Positions 15,675 through 23,810 are shown, counted from the first letter of the stretch. The stretch is DNA of 44,582 nucleotides from Mycoplasma sp. CAG:611 (GCA_000434175.1 HF999802.1:26618-71199), one strand, 5' to 3'. Notes: generated by a model not told the origin, from the sequence alone. Program-made: numbers and translations.

Positions 15675-15729
15675 ATAATTTTCCTTTCTTAAGATATTAT
15701 ATTAACTTATATTATTAAAATAAGCAATC

Positions 15730-16356
15730 TTAAAAATTAATTTTTATTATTTTGTTATGTATTTCAATAAATTCATCTTCTTTTAAATATTTTATTTCTC
15801 TCATCAAAGCGCTTCTATCAACTGCTAAGTATTCTGCTAGAGATGTAAAGTTTAAAGACATTTTAAATTTCTTTGAATTTTTTTTATTTGCTTCAAATTT
15901 AAAATATTCTAAAAGTTTTTCACGAATTGTTTTTTTTGTTAATATTTGAATCCTTTCATAAGTAAAATTTAATTTATCAATTACAAGCGTTAGGATATTA
16001 TTTATAAGAATATTATGATAATAACAATTTTTTTCACATTTATTAATTATTTTATCATAAGAAATTAAGGTTATTTCGGTATCTTCAAGAGCAATTAAAG
16101 ATAGCTCATTATTAATTAAATTAAACATCTTTGCTTCAAAAATATCATTCTCTTTTAAATTTTCAATTATTGTTTTATTACCATTGTAATCAATTCTAAT
16201 TATACTTGCACTACCTTTAGTTATAATACTTAAGATATTAGTATTTGAAGCATTATTAATAATTGTAGATCCTTTTTTAAAAGATATGTTTTTAGCATCC
16301 AAACATTTTAATAGTTTTTCTAAATCTTTTTCATTAATTCCATTAAAAATATTCAT
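15730..16356 (-). CDS. Crp/Fnr-family transcription regulator
   Basis: 208 residues from ATG 16356 (AAAGGAAGG just upstream); a longer frame from 16425 is open but has no ribosome site. N-terminal cyclic-nucleotide-binding-like beta barrel (~15-110: KKGSTIINNASNTNILSII, KENDIFEAKMF), a long dimerisation helix (~120-145) and a C-terminal winged helix (~150-205: TIREKLLEYF, NFTSLAEYLAVDRSALMREI, YLKEDEFIEI). The N terminus has no CxxC cluster for an Fnr-type 4Fe-4S; the only close cysteines (KCEKNCYYH) are in the middle. The signal is unknown. It is divergent from the anaerobic reductase operon, and a perfect palindrome lies between, so control of that operon and of itself is likely. Confidence 0.85.
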   Translation of the reverse strand: MNIFNGINEKDLEKLLKCLDAKNISFKKGSTIINNASNTNILSIITKGSASIIRIDYNGNKTIIENLKENDIFEAKMFNLINNELSLIALEDTEITLISYDKIINKCEKNCYYHNILINNILTLVIDKLNFTYERIQILTKKTIREKLLEYFKFEANKKNSKKFKMSLNFTSLAEYLAVDRSALMREIKYLKEDEFIEIHNKIIKINF

Positions 16357-16406
16357 AAATAAACCTTCCTTTACACTTTCTAAATAAATTATAACAAAAA
16401 TTGTAA

Positions 16407-16426
16407 ATTGTTGCAAATGCAACAAT
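16407..16426. promoter_or_regulatory. Palindromic operator between regulator and nrd operon
   Basis: Perfect inverted repeat ATTGTTGCA - AA - TGCAACAAT. Its centre is 41.5 bases upstream of the transcription start predicted from the -10 at 16446, the classic position for class II Crp/Fnr activation. It is 50 bases from the regulator's own start codon. Confidence 0.75.
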
Positions 16427-16445
16427 AAGTATTTGTTTTTTATGG

Positions 16446-16451
16446 TAAACT
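16446..16451 (+). promoter_or_regulatory. -10 of the nrd operon promoter
   Basis: TAAACT preceded by TATGG (extended -10 type) and no recognisable -35 at the right distance, as expected for an activator-dependent promoter. Confidence 0.6.
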
Positions 16452-16475
16452 TTAATCATAGACACAGTAGGGCAG

Positions 16476-18392
16476 GTGGTAGTTATTAAAGTAATAAAAA
16501 GAGATGGCTCATCAGTTGAATATGATAGAGAAAAAATAAAAATAGCCATAAGCAAAGCTAATAATGAGGTAAATGATGAAGAAAAAATATCACTTGCACA
16601 GATAAATAATATTATAAAATATATTGAAAGTTTAAACAAAAAAAGAATTTTAGTTGAAGATATTCAAGATATTATAGAAATAAGACTTATGAGTGCAGGA
16701 AAATATGAACTAGCTAAAAAATATATTACATATCGATATACAAGAGCGCTTATTAGAAAAGCAAATACAACAGATGAATCAATACTTAGTTTGCTTAAAA
16801 ATAATAATTCATTTGGTATAAAAAATAATAATGCATCTTATCAAAGAGATTTAATAGCAAGGGAAGTATCAAAAGATTTAACAGAAAGAATTTTATTGCC
16901 AGAAAAAATAGTTAAAGCACATGAAAAAGGTTTAATATACTTTCATGATATGGATTATTTTATTCAACCTATAATTAATTCAAGTTATATCAATCTTAAA
17001 GATATGTTAGAAAATGGAACATACATAAATGGTGTTAAAATAGAAAAGCCTAAGTCATTTCAAGTGGCATGTAATGTTACAATGCAAATTATTAATGCTA
17101 TATCAAACGGGCAAATAAATGGATTTTCTATTGATATAGATTGTTTAAGTCCTTATTTAAATGCAACATATTTAAAAAATGTTAATATGTTAAAAGAAAA
17201 ATATAAGACTAAAGCAAATGATATTTTGATAAAGACATTAGCTAATGATTTAACAAAAAAAGAATTAGAAAATGGAGTTCAAACCATTCATTATCAGATT
17301 AATACTCTTATTAACAGTAGTGGTGTTGTACCTTTGGTTACTTTGTTTTTAAGAATAAATAAAGATGATTTATTTAAACAAGAAACAGCCCTTATTATTG
17401 AAGAAATATTAAAACAAAGATTAAATGGTATAAATAAAGAAAGTGGTAAAGAAGAATATATATATCCTAAAATAGTATATGTTTTAGATGAAACTAATAA
17501 TTTAACTGGAGGATGTTATGATTATTTAACGAAAATTGTCGTAAATTGTATTTTAAATAATGGTAATGTTAATCTTCTTAGTTCAAAGAAAATGAAAGAG
17601 ATGTTTAATGGTAATGTTTTCTCTCCAATCGGAGAAAATCAATTTTTACCTATTTATAAAACATCCTCTAAATATAAGTTTGTTGGTAGATTTAATCAAG
17701 GAATAGTAAGTCTTAATTTACCAAGAGTAGCACTTTCTTTAAAAGAAAATGAGGACTTTTTTGAAAAATTAGATGAAGTTCTTGAAATATGTAAAGAATC
17801 ACTTTTATGTAAGTATTATTCACTTCTTGGTACAAATGAAGCAATATCAAGTATTCATTTTAGATATGGAGGTATAAGTAGACTAAATAAAAATGAAAAA
17901 ATAGATGAATTATTAAAAAATGGTTATTCAACACTTTTACTTAGTTATGTAGGGCTTCCTGAAGTAGTATATCTTCTTTTGAAAAAAAATATTAAGGAAG
18001 AAGAAGGAGAAAGCTTAGCAATTAAAATATTAAATAGGATAAATGAAGTTTTAAATAATTTATCAAATGAAATAGGAGTTAGTTTTAAATTATATTCATT
18101 TTATGATAATGTTTCTTCTAAATATTTTATAAATAAAGATTTAGAAGAGTTTGGTTATATTAAAAAAATAACTGATAAATCAAGTTATAATAGTGCTTAT
18201 TTTATTGAAGATGAAAAGCTTAATAAAATAGAAAAATTAGAATATGAAAAGAAATTTAATAATTTATCTTTGGGTGGAACAATTAATAGAGTTGATATAA
18301 GTGATTTAAAAATGGATGAATTAGAAGATTTAATAAAATATATTTATGAAAATGTTATATATTGCAATTTAAAAAATATGAAAAGGAGATAG
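16476..18392 (+). CDS. NrdD-like pseudoenzyme (no catalytic Cys, no radical Gly)
   Basis: 638 residues, co-linear with the true NrdD next door from its ATP-cone (VIKRDGSSVEYDREKI, ~5-90) through the glycyl-radical barrel (IYFHDMDYF, YINLKDMLENGTYING, ENGVQTIHYQINTL, GRFNQGIVSLNLPRVAL, NGYSTLLLSYVGL). Yet the thiol residues are gone: NC-ELINL of NrdD (Cys173) is NS-SYINL (Ser169), and the CYPCMGC block (Cys388/391/394) is VFSPIGE. The protein ends about 80 residues short, lacking the zinc site and the glycyl-radical loop. It cannot reduce ribonucleotides. The frame is intact over 638 codons, so it is probably selected, perhaps as a regulatory partner binding dATP/ATP. GTG 16476 has a poor ribosome site; AGGTGGT fits an ATT at 16485 better, aligned with the usual MKVIKRDG start. 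Confidence 0.85.
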   Translation: MVVIKVIKRDGSSVEYDREKIKIAISKANNEVNDEEKISLAQINNIIKYIESLNKKRILVEDIQDIIEIRLMSAGKYELAKKYITYRYTRALIRKANTTDESILSLLKNNNSFGIKNNNASYQRDLIAREVSKDLTERILLPEKIVKAHEKGLIYFHDMDYFIQPIINSSYINLKDMLENGTYINGVKIEKPKSFQVACNVTMQIINAISNGQINGFSIDIDCLSPYLNATYLKNVNMLKEKYKTKANDILIKTLANDLTKKELENGVQTIHYQINTLINSSGVVPLVTLFLRINKDDLFKQETALIIEEILKQRLNGINKESGKEEYIYPKIVYVLDETNNLTGGCYDYLTKIVVNCILNNGNVNLLSSKKMKEMFNGNVFSPIGENQFLPIYKTSSKYKFVGRFNQGIVSLNLPRVALSLKENEDFFEKLDEVLEICKESLLCKYYSLLGTNEAISSIHFRYGGISRLNKNEKIDELLKNGYSTLLLSYVGLPEVVYLLLKKNIKEEEGESLAIKILNRINEVLNNLSNEIGVSFKLYSFYDNVSSKYFINKDLEEFGYIKKITDKSSYNSAYFIEDEKLNKIEKLEYEKKFNNLSLGGTINRVDISDLKMDELEDLIKYIYENVIYCNLKNMKRR

Positions 18393-18398
18393 AAAAAT

Positions 18399-20564
18399 AT
18401 GCAAGTAATTAAAAGAGATGGAAGAAGACAAAAATTTGATAAGGAGAAGATATATAATGCTGTTAGTAAAGCATTTATTGAAGTTGATAAAGAATTAACG
18501 GAACAAGATAAGAAAAAGGCTTTAGAAATAGCAGATTATATTGAAAGTTTAAACAAAAATTTGAAGGTGGAAGAAGTTCAGGATATCGTTGAAGATAAAC
18601 TTATGGCAAGTAATAGGAAAGATGTTGCTAGATGTTATATAAGATATAGATATTTAAGAGGACTTGTAAGAGAAAGTAATACAACAGATAAAACAATATT
18701 TGAGCTTTTAAATGGTACAAATGAGTATTGGAATAGTGAAAATGCTAATAAAAATGCTAAAGTTGTTACCGTTCAAAGAGATTACATAGCAGGTATTACA
18801 AGTACTGATATAACAAGAAGATTTTTACTTCCTAAAGATATTGTGGAAGCACATGATGCTGGGATAATTCATTTTCATGATGCAGATTATTTCGCACAAA
18901 ATGCTTTACATAATTGTGAACTTATAAATCTTGAAGATATGTTACAAAATGGTACAATGATTAATAATATCTTAATTGAAAAGCCACATAGATTTTTAAC
19001 TGCAGCAACTATTGCAACTCAAATAATAACAGCGGTAACAAGTTCAAGTTATGGTGGTGCTACGATTACTTTAACAGCACTTGCACCATTTGTTAGATCT
19101 AGTTATAACAAATATTATGATAAGTATAAAAAAAGAGGCATGGATGATGAAACATGCAAAAAATATGCCATGGAAGATACAAAAAAAGAAATTGAAGATG
19201 GGGTTCAGACATTTAATTATCAGGTAAATTCAATGACTAATACAAACGGACAATCTCCTTTCTTATCAGTATGTATGTATCTTGGAGAAACAGAAGAATA
19301 CAAAGAGGAATTAGCTCTTATAATCGAGGAATTTTTAAAACAAAGAATATTAGGACTTAAGAATGAAAAAGGTGTTTACATAACACAAGCTTTTCCTAAA
19401 CTTTTATATGTTCTTGAAGAAGACAATATAAAAGAAGATAGTAAATATTATTATTTAACTGAGCTTGCTGCTAAATGTACTGCTAAAAGATTAGTTCCTG
19501 ATTATATTTCTGAAAAAATCATGAAAGAATGTAAAATAGATGCAAATGGTAATGGACAATGTTATCCATGTATGGGTTGTCGAAGCTTTTTAACACCATA
19601 TTTAGATAAAAATGGAAAACCTAAATATTATGGAAGATTTAATCAAGGCGTTGTTACTATTTCATTACCAGATGTTGCTTTATCTAGTAAAAAAGACATG
19701 GAAGAATTCTGGAAAATATTTGAAGAAAGATTAGAATTGTGTCATAGAGCACTTCAAATAAGACACGAACGCCTTGCCCATGCCATAAGTGATATTGCTC
19801 CAATTTTATGGCAACATGGGGCCCTTGCAAGACTTGAAAAAGGAGAAAGTATTCATGAACTTTTACATAATGGTTATTCAACTATATCACTTGGATATGC
19901 AGGACTTTATGAATGTGTTAAATATATGACAGGGAATTCTCATACTGATAATGGTGTAGGTAAAGAATTTGCTTTAGAAGTTATGAAAAAACTTAATGAT
20001 AAATGTGCTGAATGGAAAAAAGCAGAAAAAATAGATTATAGTGTTTATGGAACTCCAATTGAATCAACAACCTATAAATTTGCTAAATGTTTAAGAAATA
20101 GATTTGGTATAATCGAAGGAATAACTGATAGAGATTATATAACTAATTCATATCATGTTCCAGTATTTGAAAAAATAGACCCATTTACTAAATTAGCATT
20201 AGAAAGTGAATTTCAAAAACTATCTCCAGGTGGTGCGATAAGTTATATTGAATGTGCTGATTTAACAAATAATGTTGATGCTGTAATTGAAGTTATTAAA
20301 TTTATTTATGATCATATTATGTATGCAGAACTTAATACTAAATCAGACTATTGTCAAGTTTGTGGCTATGATGGTGAAATAAAAATCGTTGATGAAGATG
20401 GCAAACTTGATTGGAAATGTCCTAACTGTGGTAATATGGACCATTCTAAAATGAATGTTGCAAGAAGAACATGTGGTTATATTGGTACAAACTTCTTTAA
20501 TCAAGGAAGAACTGATGAAATTAGAAATAGATATGTTCATTTAGATAATCATAAAATAGACTAG
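18399..20564 (+). CDS. nrdD: Anaerobic ribonucleoside-triphosphate reductase
   Basis: 721 residues. Class III reductase: makes dNTPs from NTPs without oxygen using a glycyl radical installed by NrdG. ATP cone ~1-90; catalytic barrel with Cys173 (LHNCELINL) and CYPCMGC (Cys388-394); C-terminal zinc site Cys652/655 and Cys674/677 (YCQVCGYD, KCPNCGN); radical loop RRTCGYIGTNFFNQGR with Gly693. All key residues are present, in contrast to the paralogue upstream. AAGGAGA at the end of that gene serves as its ribosome site, 6 bp between the genes, so both are made from one mRNA. Confidence 0.97.
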   Translation: MQVIKRDGRRQKFDKEKIYNAVSKAFIEVDKELTEQDKKKALEIADYIESLNKNLKVEEVQDIVEDKLMASNRKDVARCYIRYRYLRGLVRESNTTDKTIFELLNGTNEYWNSENANKNAKVVTVQRDYIAGITSTDITRRFLLPKDIVEAHDAGIIHFHDADYFAQNALHNCELINLEDMLQNGTMINNILIEKPHRFLTAATIATQIITAVTSSSYGGATITLTALAPFVRSSYNKYYDKYKKRGMDDETCKKYAMEDTKKEIEDGVQTFNYQVNSMTNTNGQSPFLSVCMYLGETEEYKEELALIIEEFLKQRILGLKNEKGVYITQAFPKLLYVLEEDNIKEDSKYYYLTELAAKCTAKRLVPDYISEKIMKECKIDANGNGQCYPCMGCRSFLTPYLDKNGKPKYYGRFNQGVVTISLPDVALSSKKDMEEFWKIFEERLELCHRALQIRHERLAHAISDIAPILWQHGALARLEKGESIHELLHNGYSTISLGYAGLYECVKYMTGNSHTDNGVGKEFALEVMKKLNDKCAEWKKAEKIDYSVYGTPIESTTYKFAKCLRNRFGIIEGITDRDYITNSYHVPVFEKIDPFTKLALESEFQKLSPGGAISYIECADLTNNVDAVIEVIKFIYDHIMYAELNTKSDYCQVCGYDGEIKIVDEDGKLDWKCPNCGNMDHSKMNVARRTCGYIGTNFFNQGRTDEIRNRYVHLDNHKID

Positions 20565-20575
20565 AAGGTGAAATA

Positions 20576-21073
20576 ATGAGATATGCTCAAATAAGAGATA
20601 TGGATATAAGTAATGGTGAAAAAATAGGAGTAGCGTTATTTACATCAGGATGTAGATTTTATTGTAAAAATTGTTTTAACAAAGAATTATGGGATGTAAA
20701 AAGTGGTAATTTATGGAGTAAGGAAGTTGAAGATAATTTCCTTACTCTTGCTAAACCTGATTATATATCAAGAATATCAATATTAGGGGGAGAACCTTTT
20801 ATTGATGAAAATTTAACAGACTTAGAAAAATTAGTTAAAAGAATTAAAGAAACTTATCCTAATAAAAAACTATGGATATATTCAGGATATACATATGAAG
20901 AATTATTAGAAAGAGCAAAAAATATATTAAACTATGTTGATATTTTAGTAGATGGAAGATACGTTGATGAATTAAAAGATTACAAATTAAAATTCAGGGG
21001 TTCTTCTAATCAAAGAGTAATTGATGTTCAAAATAGTTTAAAAGAAAACAAAGTAATTATATATTTAGATTAA
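20576..21073 (+). CDS. nrdG: Anaerobic reductase activating enzyme (radical SAM)
   Basis: 165 residues. Uses S-adenosylmethionine and a 4Fe-4S cluster to form the glycyl radical on NrdD. Cluster motif SGCRFYCKNCFN (C-x3-C-x2-C), then ILGGEPF near residue 65 and KLWIYSGYTYEEL. Follows nrdD by 11 bp with ribosome site GAAGGTG. Length is usual for the family (~150-170). Confidence 0.95.
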   Translation: MRYAQIRDMDISNGEKIGVALFTSGCRFYCKNCFNKELWDVKSGNLWSKEVEDNFLTLAKPDYISRISILGGEPFIDENLTDLEKLVKRIKETYPNKKLWIYSGYTYEELLERAKNILNYVDILVDGRYVDELKDYKLKFRGSSNQRVIDVQNSLKENKVIIYLD

Positions 21074-21085
21074 GGAGATTAAAAT

Positions 21086-21523
21086 ATGTTAGTAAATATA
21101 AAAAAATTAAATGAAAATGCTAAACTTCCTACTTATGGCACAGTTTATTCTGCTGGATGTGATTTATATGCTTGCATGGATGAAGATGTTAGTATAAATC
21201 CAGGAGAAACTAAATTAATCAAAACAGGATTAAGTATGGAAATACCAGAAAATTATGCAGGACTTATTTATGCAAGAAGTGGGTTAGCAACAAAAAAAGG
21301 CCTTGCTCCTGCTAATAAAGTTGGAGTAATAGATAGTGATTATAGAGGCGAAATAATGGTAGCTTTACATAATCATAGTAATGAAGTTCAAACAATTGAT
21401 AAAAATGAAAGAATAGCACAATTAGTAGTAACACCATTTTTAAAAGTAGAATTTAATGAAGTAGAAGATTTAAATGATACAGTACGTGGTGCTGGTGGTT
21501 TTGGTTCAACTGGTACAAAATAA
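21086..21523 (+). CDS. dut: dUTP pyrophosphatase, trimeric type
   Basis: 145 residues. Hydrolyses dUTP to dUMP. Five motifs in order: motif 1 AGCDLYA (~24-30), motif 2 ARSGLATKKGL (~64-74), motif 3 NKVGVIDSDYRGE (~79-91), motif 4 ERIAQLVV (~109-116) and the C-terminal Gly-rich motif 5 GAGGFGSTG. 12 bp after nrdG with AAGGAGA upstream; its place at the end of the nrd operon links dNTP production with dUTP removal. Confidence 0.96.
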   Translation: MLVNIKKLNENAKLPTYGTVYSAGCDLYACMDEDVSINPGETKLIKTGLSMEIPENYAGLIYARSGLATKKGLAPANKVGVIDSDYRGEIMVALHNHSNEVQTIDKNERIAQLVVTPFLKVEFNEVEDLNDTVRGAGGFGSTGTK

Positions 21524-21544
21524 ACAAGCAAATGCTTGTTTTTA
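21523..21544 (+). terminator. Terminator of the nrdD-nrdG-dut operon
   Basis: AACAAGCA/TGCTTGTT perfect 8-bp stem (21523-21530, 21533-21540) with AA between (inner pairs likely open) and a T run. Confidence 0.85.
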
Positions 21545-21654
21545 TTTGGCAAAAATTACCAACAATAAATGACATAAATTTATGATAAAATAAATCTTGT
21601 AAGATAGAAAAATATACCAAATTTGACGCCTGTTGAAAAGTGTAAAGAAAAATA

Positions 21655-21713
21655 TTGACATGGGGGGGGTATATTATATAATAACCTTATAAAGTTAATA
21701 GTTAATAAAATAA
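21655..21713 (+). promoter_or_regulatory. Poly-G promoter module, copy A
   Basis: TTGACA (21655-21660), a 16-bp spacer containing G8 (21662-21669), TATAAT (21677-21682), then a 27-bp block (21687-21713, from TTATAAAG to AAAATAA) identical in copies B and C. The homopolymer sits where one added or lost base alters the -35/-10 distance; G9 here would give the optimal 17. Confidence 0.85.
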
Positions 21714-21729
21714 AAGGAAGTTTGATAAT

Positions 21730-21887
21730 ATGATAGAAAAACTAAAACAAAATAAATTAATATTAATAATATTTATGATATCTATAATTCTTATAATAAA
21801 GTAAGACCAACTTTATATTTAAAATCAAATATTAAAATAACTGGAGGCTCAGGAACAAGTACTAATCCATATACACTTGGAATTTAG
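21730..21887 (+). pseudogene. Collapsed paralogue of the 22751 surface protein
   Basis: ATG 21730 (AAAGGAAG upstream) encodes a short basic and hydrophobic leader (MIEKLKQNKLILIIFMISI) that stops after 24 codons. In another frame directly after, the sequence encodes VRPTLYLKSNIKITGGSGTS and the rest of the tail to 21887, nearly identical to the C terminus of the protein at 22751. The middle of the gene has been deleted. It still has poly-G promoter copy A. The R-P-T-L codons here are AT-rich (AGACCAACTTTA), unlike the GC-rich version in the intact gene. The rest of the stretch to 21998 shows nothing else. Confidence 0.85.
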
Positions 21888-21998
21888 TAATAGGTTTTTC
21901 AAAAATTAAATAAAATATCAAATTATTTAATTTTTTTAATGTCTAAATTTAGGTCATTTTGATTTTGCTCCGTATAATTATATATGGAGGATAATTAA

Positions 21999-22577
21999 AT
22001 GATAGAACAATTAGAACAAAAAACAGTAATTAAAAGTAATAAAAAAGAAAATAAGAAAAACTTAAATTTAAGTAAAAGAATTGATAATGTATTAAAAAAT
22101 ATTAACGAAAGAAACCCTGTAAAATTAAGAAATTATACACCACAAATATTAGTTGAAAATGGTGTTAAAGATCTTCCAATGTATGAAAACCCATCTCATA
22201 TAAGAAAAAACATTTTAACTAAAAAAGAGACACAAAAATTAGGCTTAGCAACAAGTATAAGAAATCATTATCATGGTTTAGGTAAGGAACTTTATATAAA
22301 AATAATTAATAGTTTGGACAGCCCGAGAGTTATATTTAAAAATAAAAACAATAAGGATTATTTGATATTAACGACAGTTAAAGATGATAATAATAGTAAC
22401 ATAATAGTTCTCATTGAAATAGAAACAATTACAAAAATAAATATCTTTAATATTGACATTAATAGAATAAAGACTGTATATGGTTATGATAGGAAAGATC
22501 CTGATTTAAATAAATATATTAAAAATAATATTAAATTAGGAAGGTTTACAAAAATTTATGAACAAAAAAGAACTTAA
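21999..22577 (+). CDS. MuF-C / PBECR-like phage-associated domain protein
   Basis: 192 residues; ATG with TGGAGG upstream. After a Lys-rich N terminus, residues ~35-185 look like the domain found at the C terminus of phage MuF proteins and in large polyvalent proteins, predicted by others to be a BECR-fold RNase: NPVKLRNYTPQILVENGVKD, DLPMYENPSHIRKNIL, then NHYHGLGKELYIKIINSLDS, VIFKNKNNKDYLILTT and KTVYGYDRKD near the end. The assignment is by pattern memory and only moderate. It stands alone, between the collapsed paralogue and the intact surface gene, and has its own terminator. If the fold is right, a toxin-like nuclease is one option; no antitoxin is visible next to it. Confidence 0.5.
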   Translation: MIEQLEQKTVIKSNKKENKKNLNLSKRIDNVLKNINERNPVKLRNYTPQILVENGVKDLPMYENPSHIRKNILTKKETQKLGLATSIRNHYHGLGKELYIKIINSLDSPRVIFKNKNNKDYLILTTVKDDNNSNIIVLIEIETITKINIFNIDINRIKTVYGYDRKDPDLNKYIKNNIKLGRFTKIYEQKRT

Positions 22578-22613
22578 GTACGGGTATAAACAACCGCAGT
22601 TAAGTTCTTTTGT
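22568..22613 (+). terminator. Terminator after the MuF-C-like gene
   Basis: Perfect 10-bp stem AAGAACTTAA/TTAAGTTCTT (22568-22577, 22600-22609) with a CGG/CCG inner pair and T run; the 5' arm covers the stop codon. Confidence 0.85.
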
Positions 22614-22678
22614 ATCAATAATATACCATAAAATTATTTTGTTGTAAACACAATTGCTAAAAAATGTTAATAAAATTA

Positions 22679-22738
22679 TTGACATGGGGGGGGGTGTATT
22701 ATATAATAACCTTATAAAGTTAATAGTTAATAAAATAA
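22679..22738 (+). promoter_or_regulatory. Poly-G promoter module, copy B
   Basis: TTGACA (22679-22684), a 17-bp spacer with G9 (22686-22694), TATAAT (22702-22707) and the same 27-bp block at 22712-22738. The spacer is optimal, so this copy is predicted ON. It drives the surface protein at 22751. Confidence 0.88.
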
Positions 22739-22750
22739 GGCTGTGATATA

Positions 22751-23782
22751 GTGAAAAAAATAATAAGTTTTTTAAAAACAGATATAAAAATAATAAATAG
22801 TTATTTTCTATTTGCAATTATTTTAATAATACTAATAAGTATAGGATATTCAAGTTATGCATTATTTAGTTTTACAAAAACAAGTACTAATGTAATTGAA
22901 GCTACTGTAGGAGAATTAAAAAAAAGCGGAGCAGATACCCTTATAAAATTAACAGATAATACAAATGATAGTGGACTATATACAATAACACATCCAAAAG
23001 ATACAACACTTCAAATAGGAAATGATAAAGATATAACAGAATATAGATATCGTGGAGCAAGTCCAAAAAACTATGTAACATTTAATAACGAAACATGGAG
23101 AATACTTGGGGTATTCCCCACAGATGATGGAACAGGAAATATTGAAAATAGAATAAGGATAATAAGAAATGAAAGTATAGGGAATAAATATTGGGATACA
23201 AGTGATTCAAATAATTGGGCTAGACCATCAACATTAAATACAGAACTTAATACAACATATTTAAATAGTTTAACAAGTGAAGCACAAAATATGATAGGAA
23301 ATACAAAATATTATTTAGGAGGAAAAAATGTAACCTATAATAATGGATATGCAGATACACCATTACAATTTTATTCATATGAAAGAAAGATACAAAATAC
23401 AACAAGTAATGAGTTTTACAATGGAACAAATCCAAATAGTTGGGTTGGAAAACTAGGACTAATGTATGTAAGTGATTATGGATATGCAAGTAGTAATTGT
23501 GAAAATAAAAGAATATATGATTATAACTCATCAGCAAATGATATAAGAGCATGTAATGATACGAACTGGTTATACAATATAAAGGATAATGAGTGGATAT
23601 TGCCTCAGAATGCCGGCACTAGTAACCGTGCGTTTTATGTCAATTCAAACGGGCACGTGAACTACAACTTCGTTGTCTACAACGGTCAGTTTGCCGTTCG
23701 GCCAGTCCTATATCTAAAATCCGCAGTAAAAATAACTGGAGGATCAGGAACAAGTACTAATCCATATACACTTGGTTTATAA
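22751..23782 (+). CDS. Secreted surface protein with GC-rich variable-type region
   Basis: 343 residues from GTG, ribosome site AAGG (22737-22740). One N-terminal hydrophobic span (~17-41, LFAIILIILISIGYSSYALF) resembling SipW-type signal peptides. The ectodomain holds a motif set common to repeat families in uncultured Firmicutes: YRYRGASPKNYVTFNNETWR, RIIRNESIGNKYWDT, NEWILPQ, and at the end RPVLYLKSAVKITGGSGTS. No LPXTG. Residues ~285-320 are encoded by about 108 bp at ~50% GC with codons unlike the rest of the gene (see the separate entry). Neighbours are its collapsed paralogue and poly-G promoter copy B. Probably a ligand-binding surface protein under on/off control. Confidence 0.75.
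   Translation: MKKIISFLKTDIKIINSYFLFAIILIILISIGYSSYALFSFTKTSTNVIEATVGELKKSGADTLIKLTDNTNDSGLYTITHPKDTTLQIGNDKDITEYRYRGASPKNYVTFNNETWRILGVFPTDDGTGNIENRIRIIRNESIGNKYWDTSDSNNWARPSTLNTELNTTYLNSLTSEAQNMIGNTKYYLGGKNVTYNNGYADTPLQFYSYERKIQNTTSNEFYNGTNPNSWVGKLGLMYVSDYGYASSNCENKRIYDYNSSANDIRACNDTNWLYNIKDNEWILPQNAGTSNRAFYVNSNGHVNYNFVVYNGQFAVRPVLYLKSAVKITGGSGTSTNPYTLGL
23603..23710 (+). other. GC-rich block resembling a DGR variable region
   Basis: 36 codons (CCT CAG AAT GCC GGC ... CCA GTC CTA) with 54 G/C of 108, in a gene and genome near 25-30%. It uses GCC, GGC, GTC, CGG, GGG and many AAC codons, and encodes ASN-rich sequence (RAFYVNSNGHVNYNF, then AVRPVLYLKS). AAC-rich, GC-rich blocks in the C-terminal part of a secreted protein are the hallmark of variable regions copied from a template by diversity-generating retroelements with adenine mutagenesis. 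The paralogue remnant encodes the RP-LYLKS end with AT-rich codons. No template repeat or reverse transcriptase is in the window. Confidence 0.55.
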
Positions 23783-23810
23783 GAATTATGACAATTCATA
23801 GTTCTTTTTG
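23781..23810 (+). terminator. Terminator after the surface protein
   Basis: 10-bp stem AAGAATTATG/CATAGTTCTT (one G-U) with a 6-base loop and T run, beginning inside the stop codon. Confidence 0.85.

Noticed and set aside
23247..23552. Open frames on the minus strand of the surface protein and of other AT-rich genes
   Set aside because: They lack ribosome sites and lie fully inside genes with clear family motifs on the other strand.
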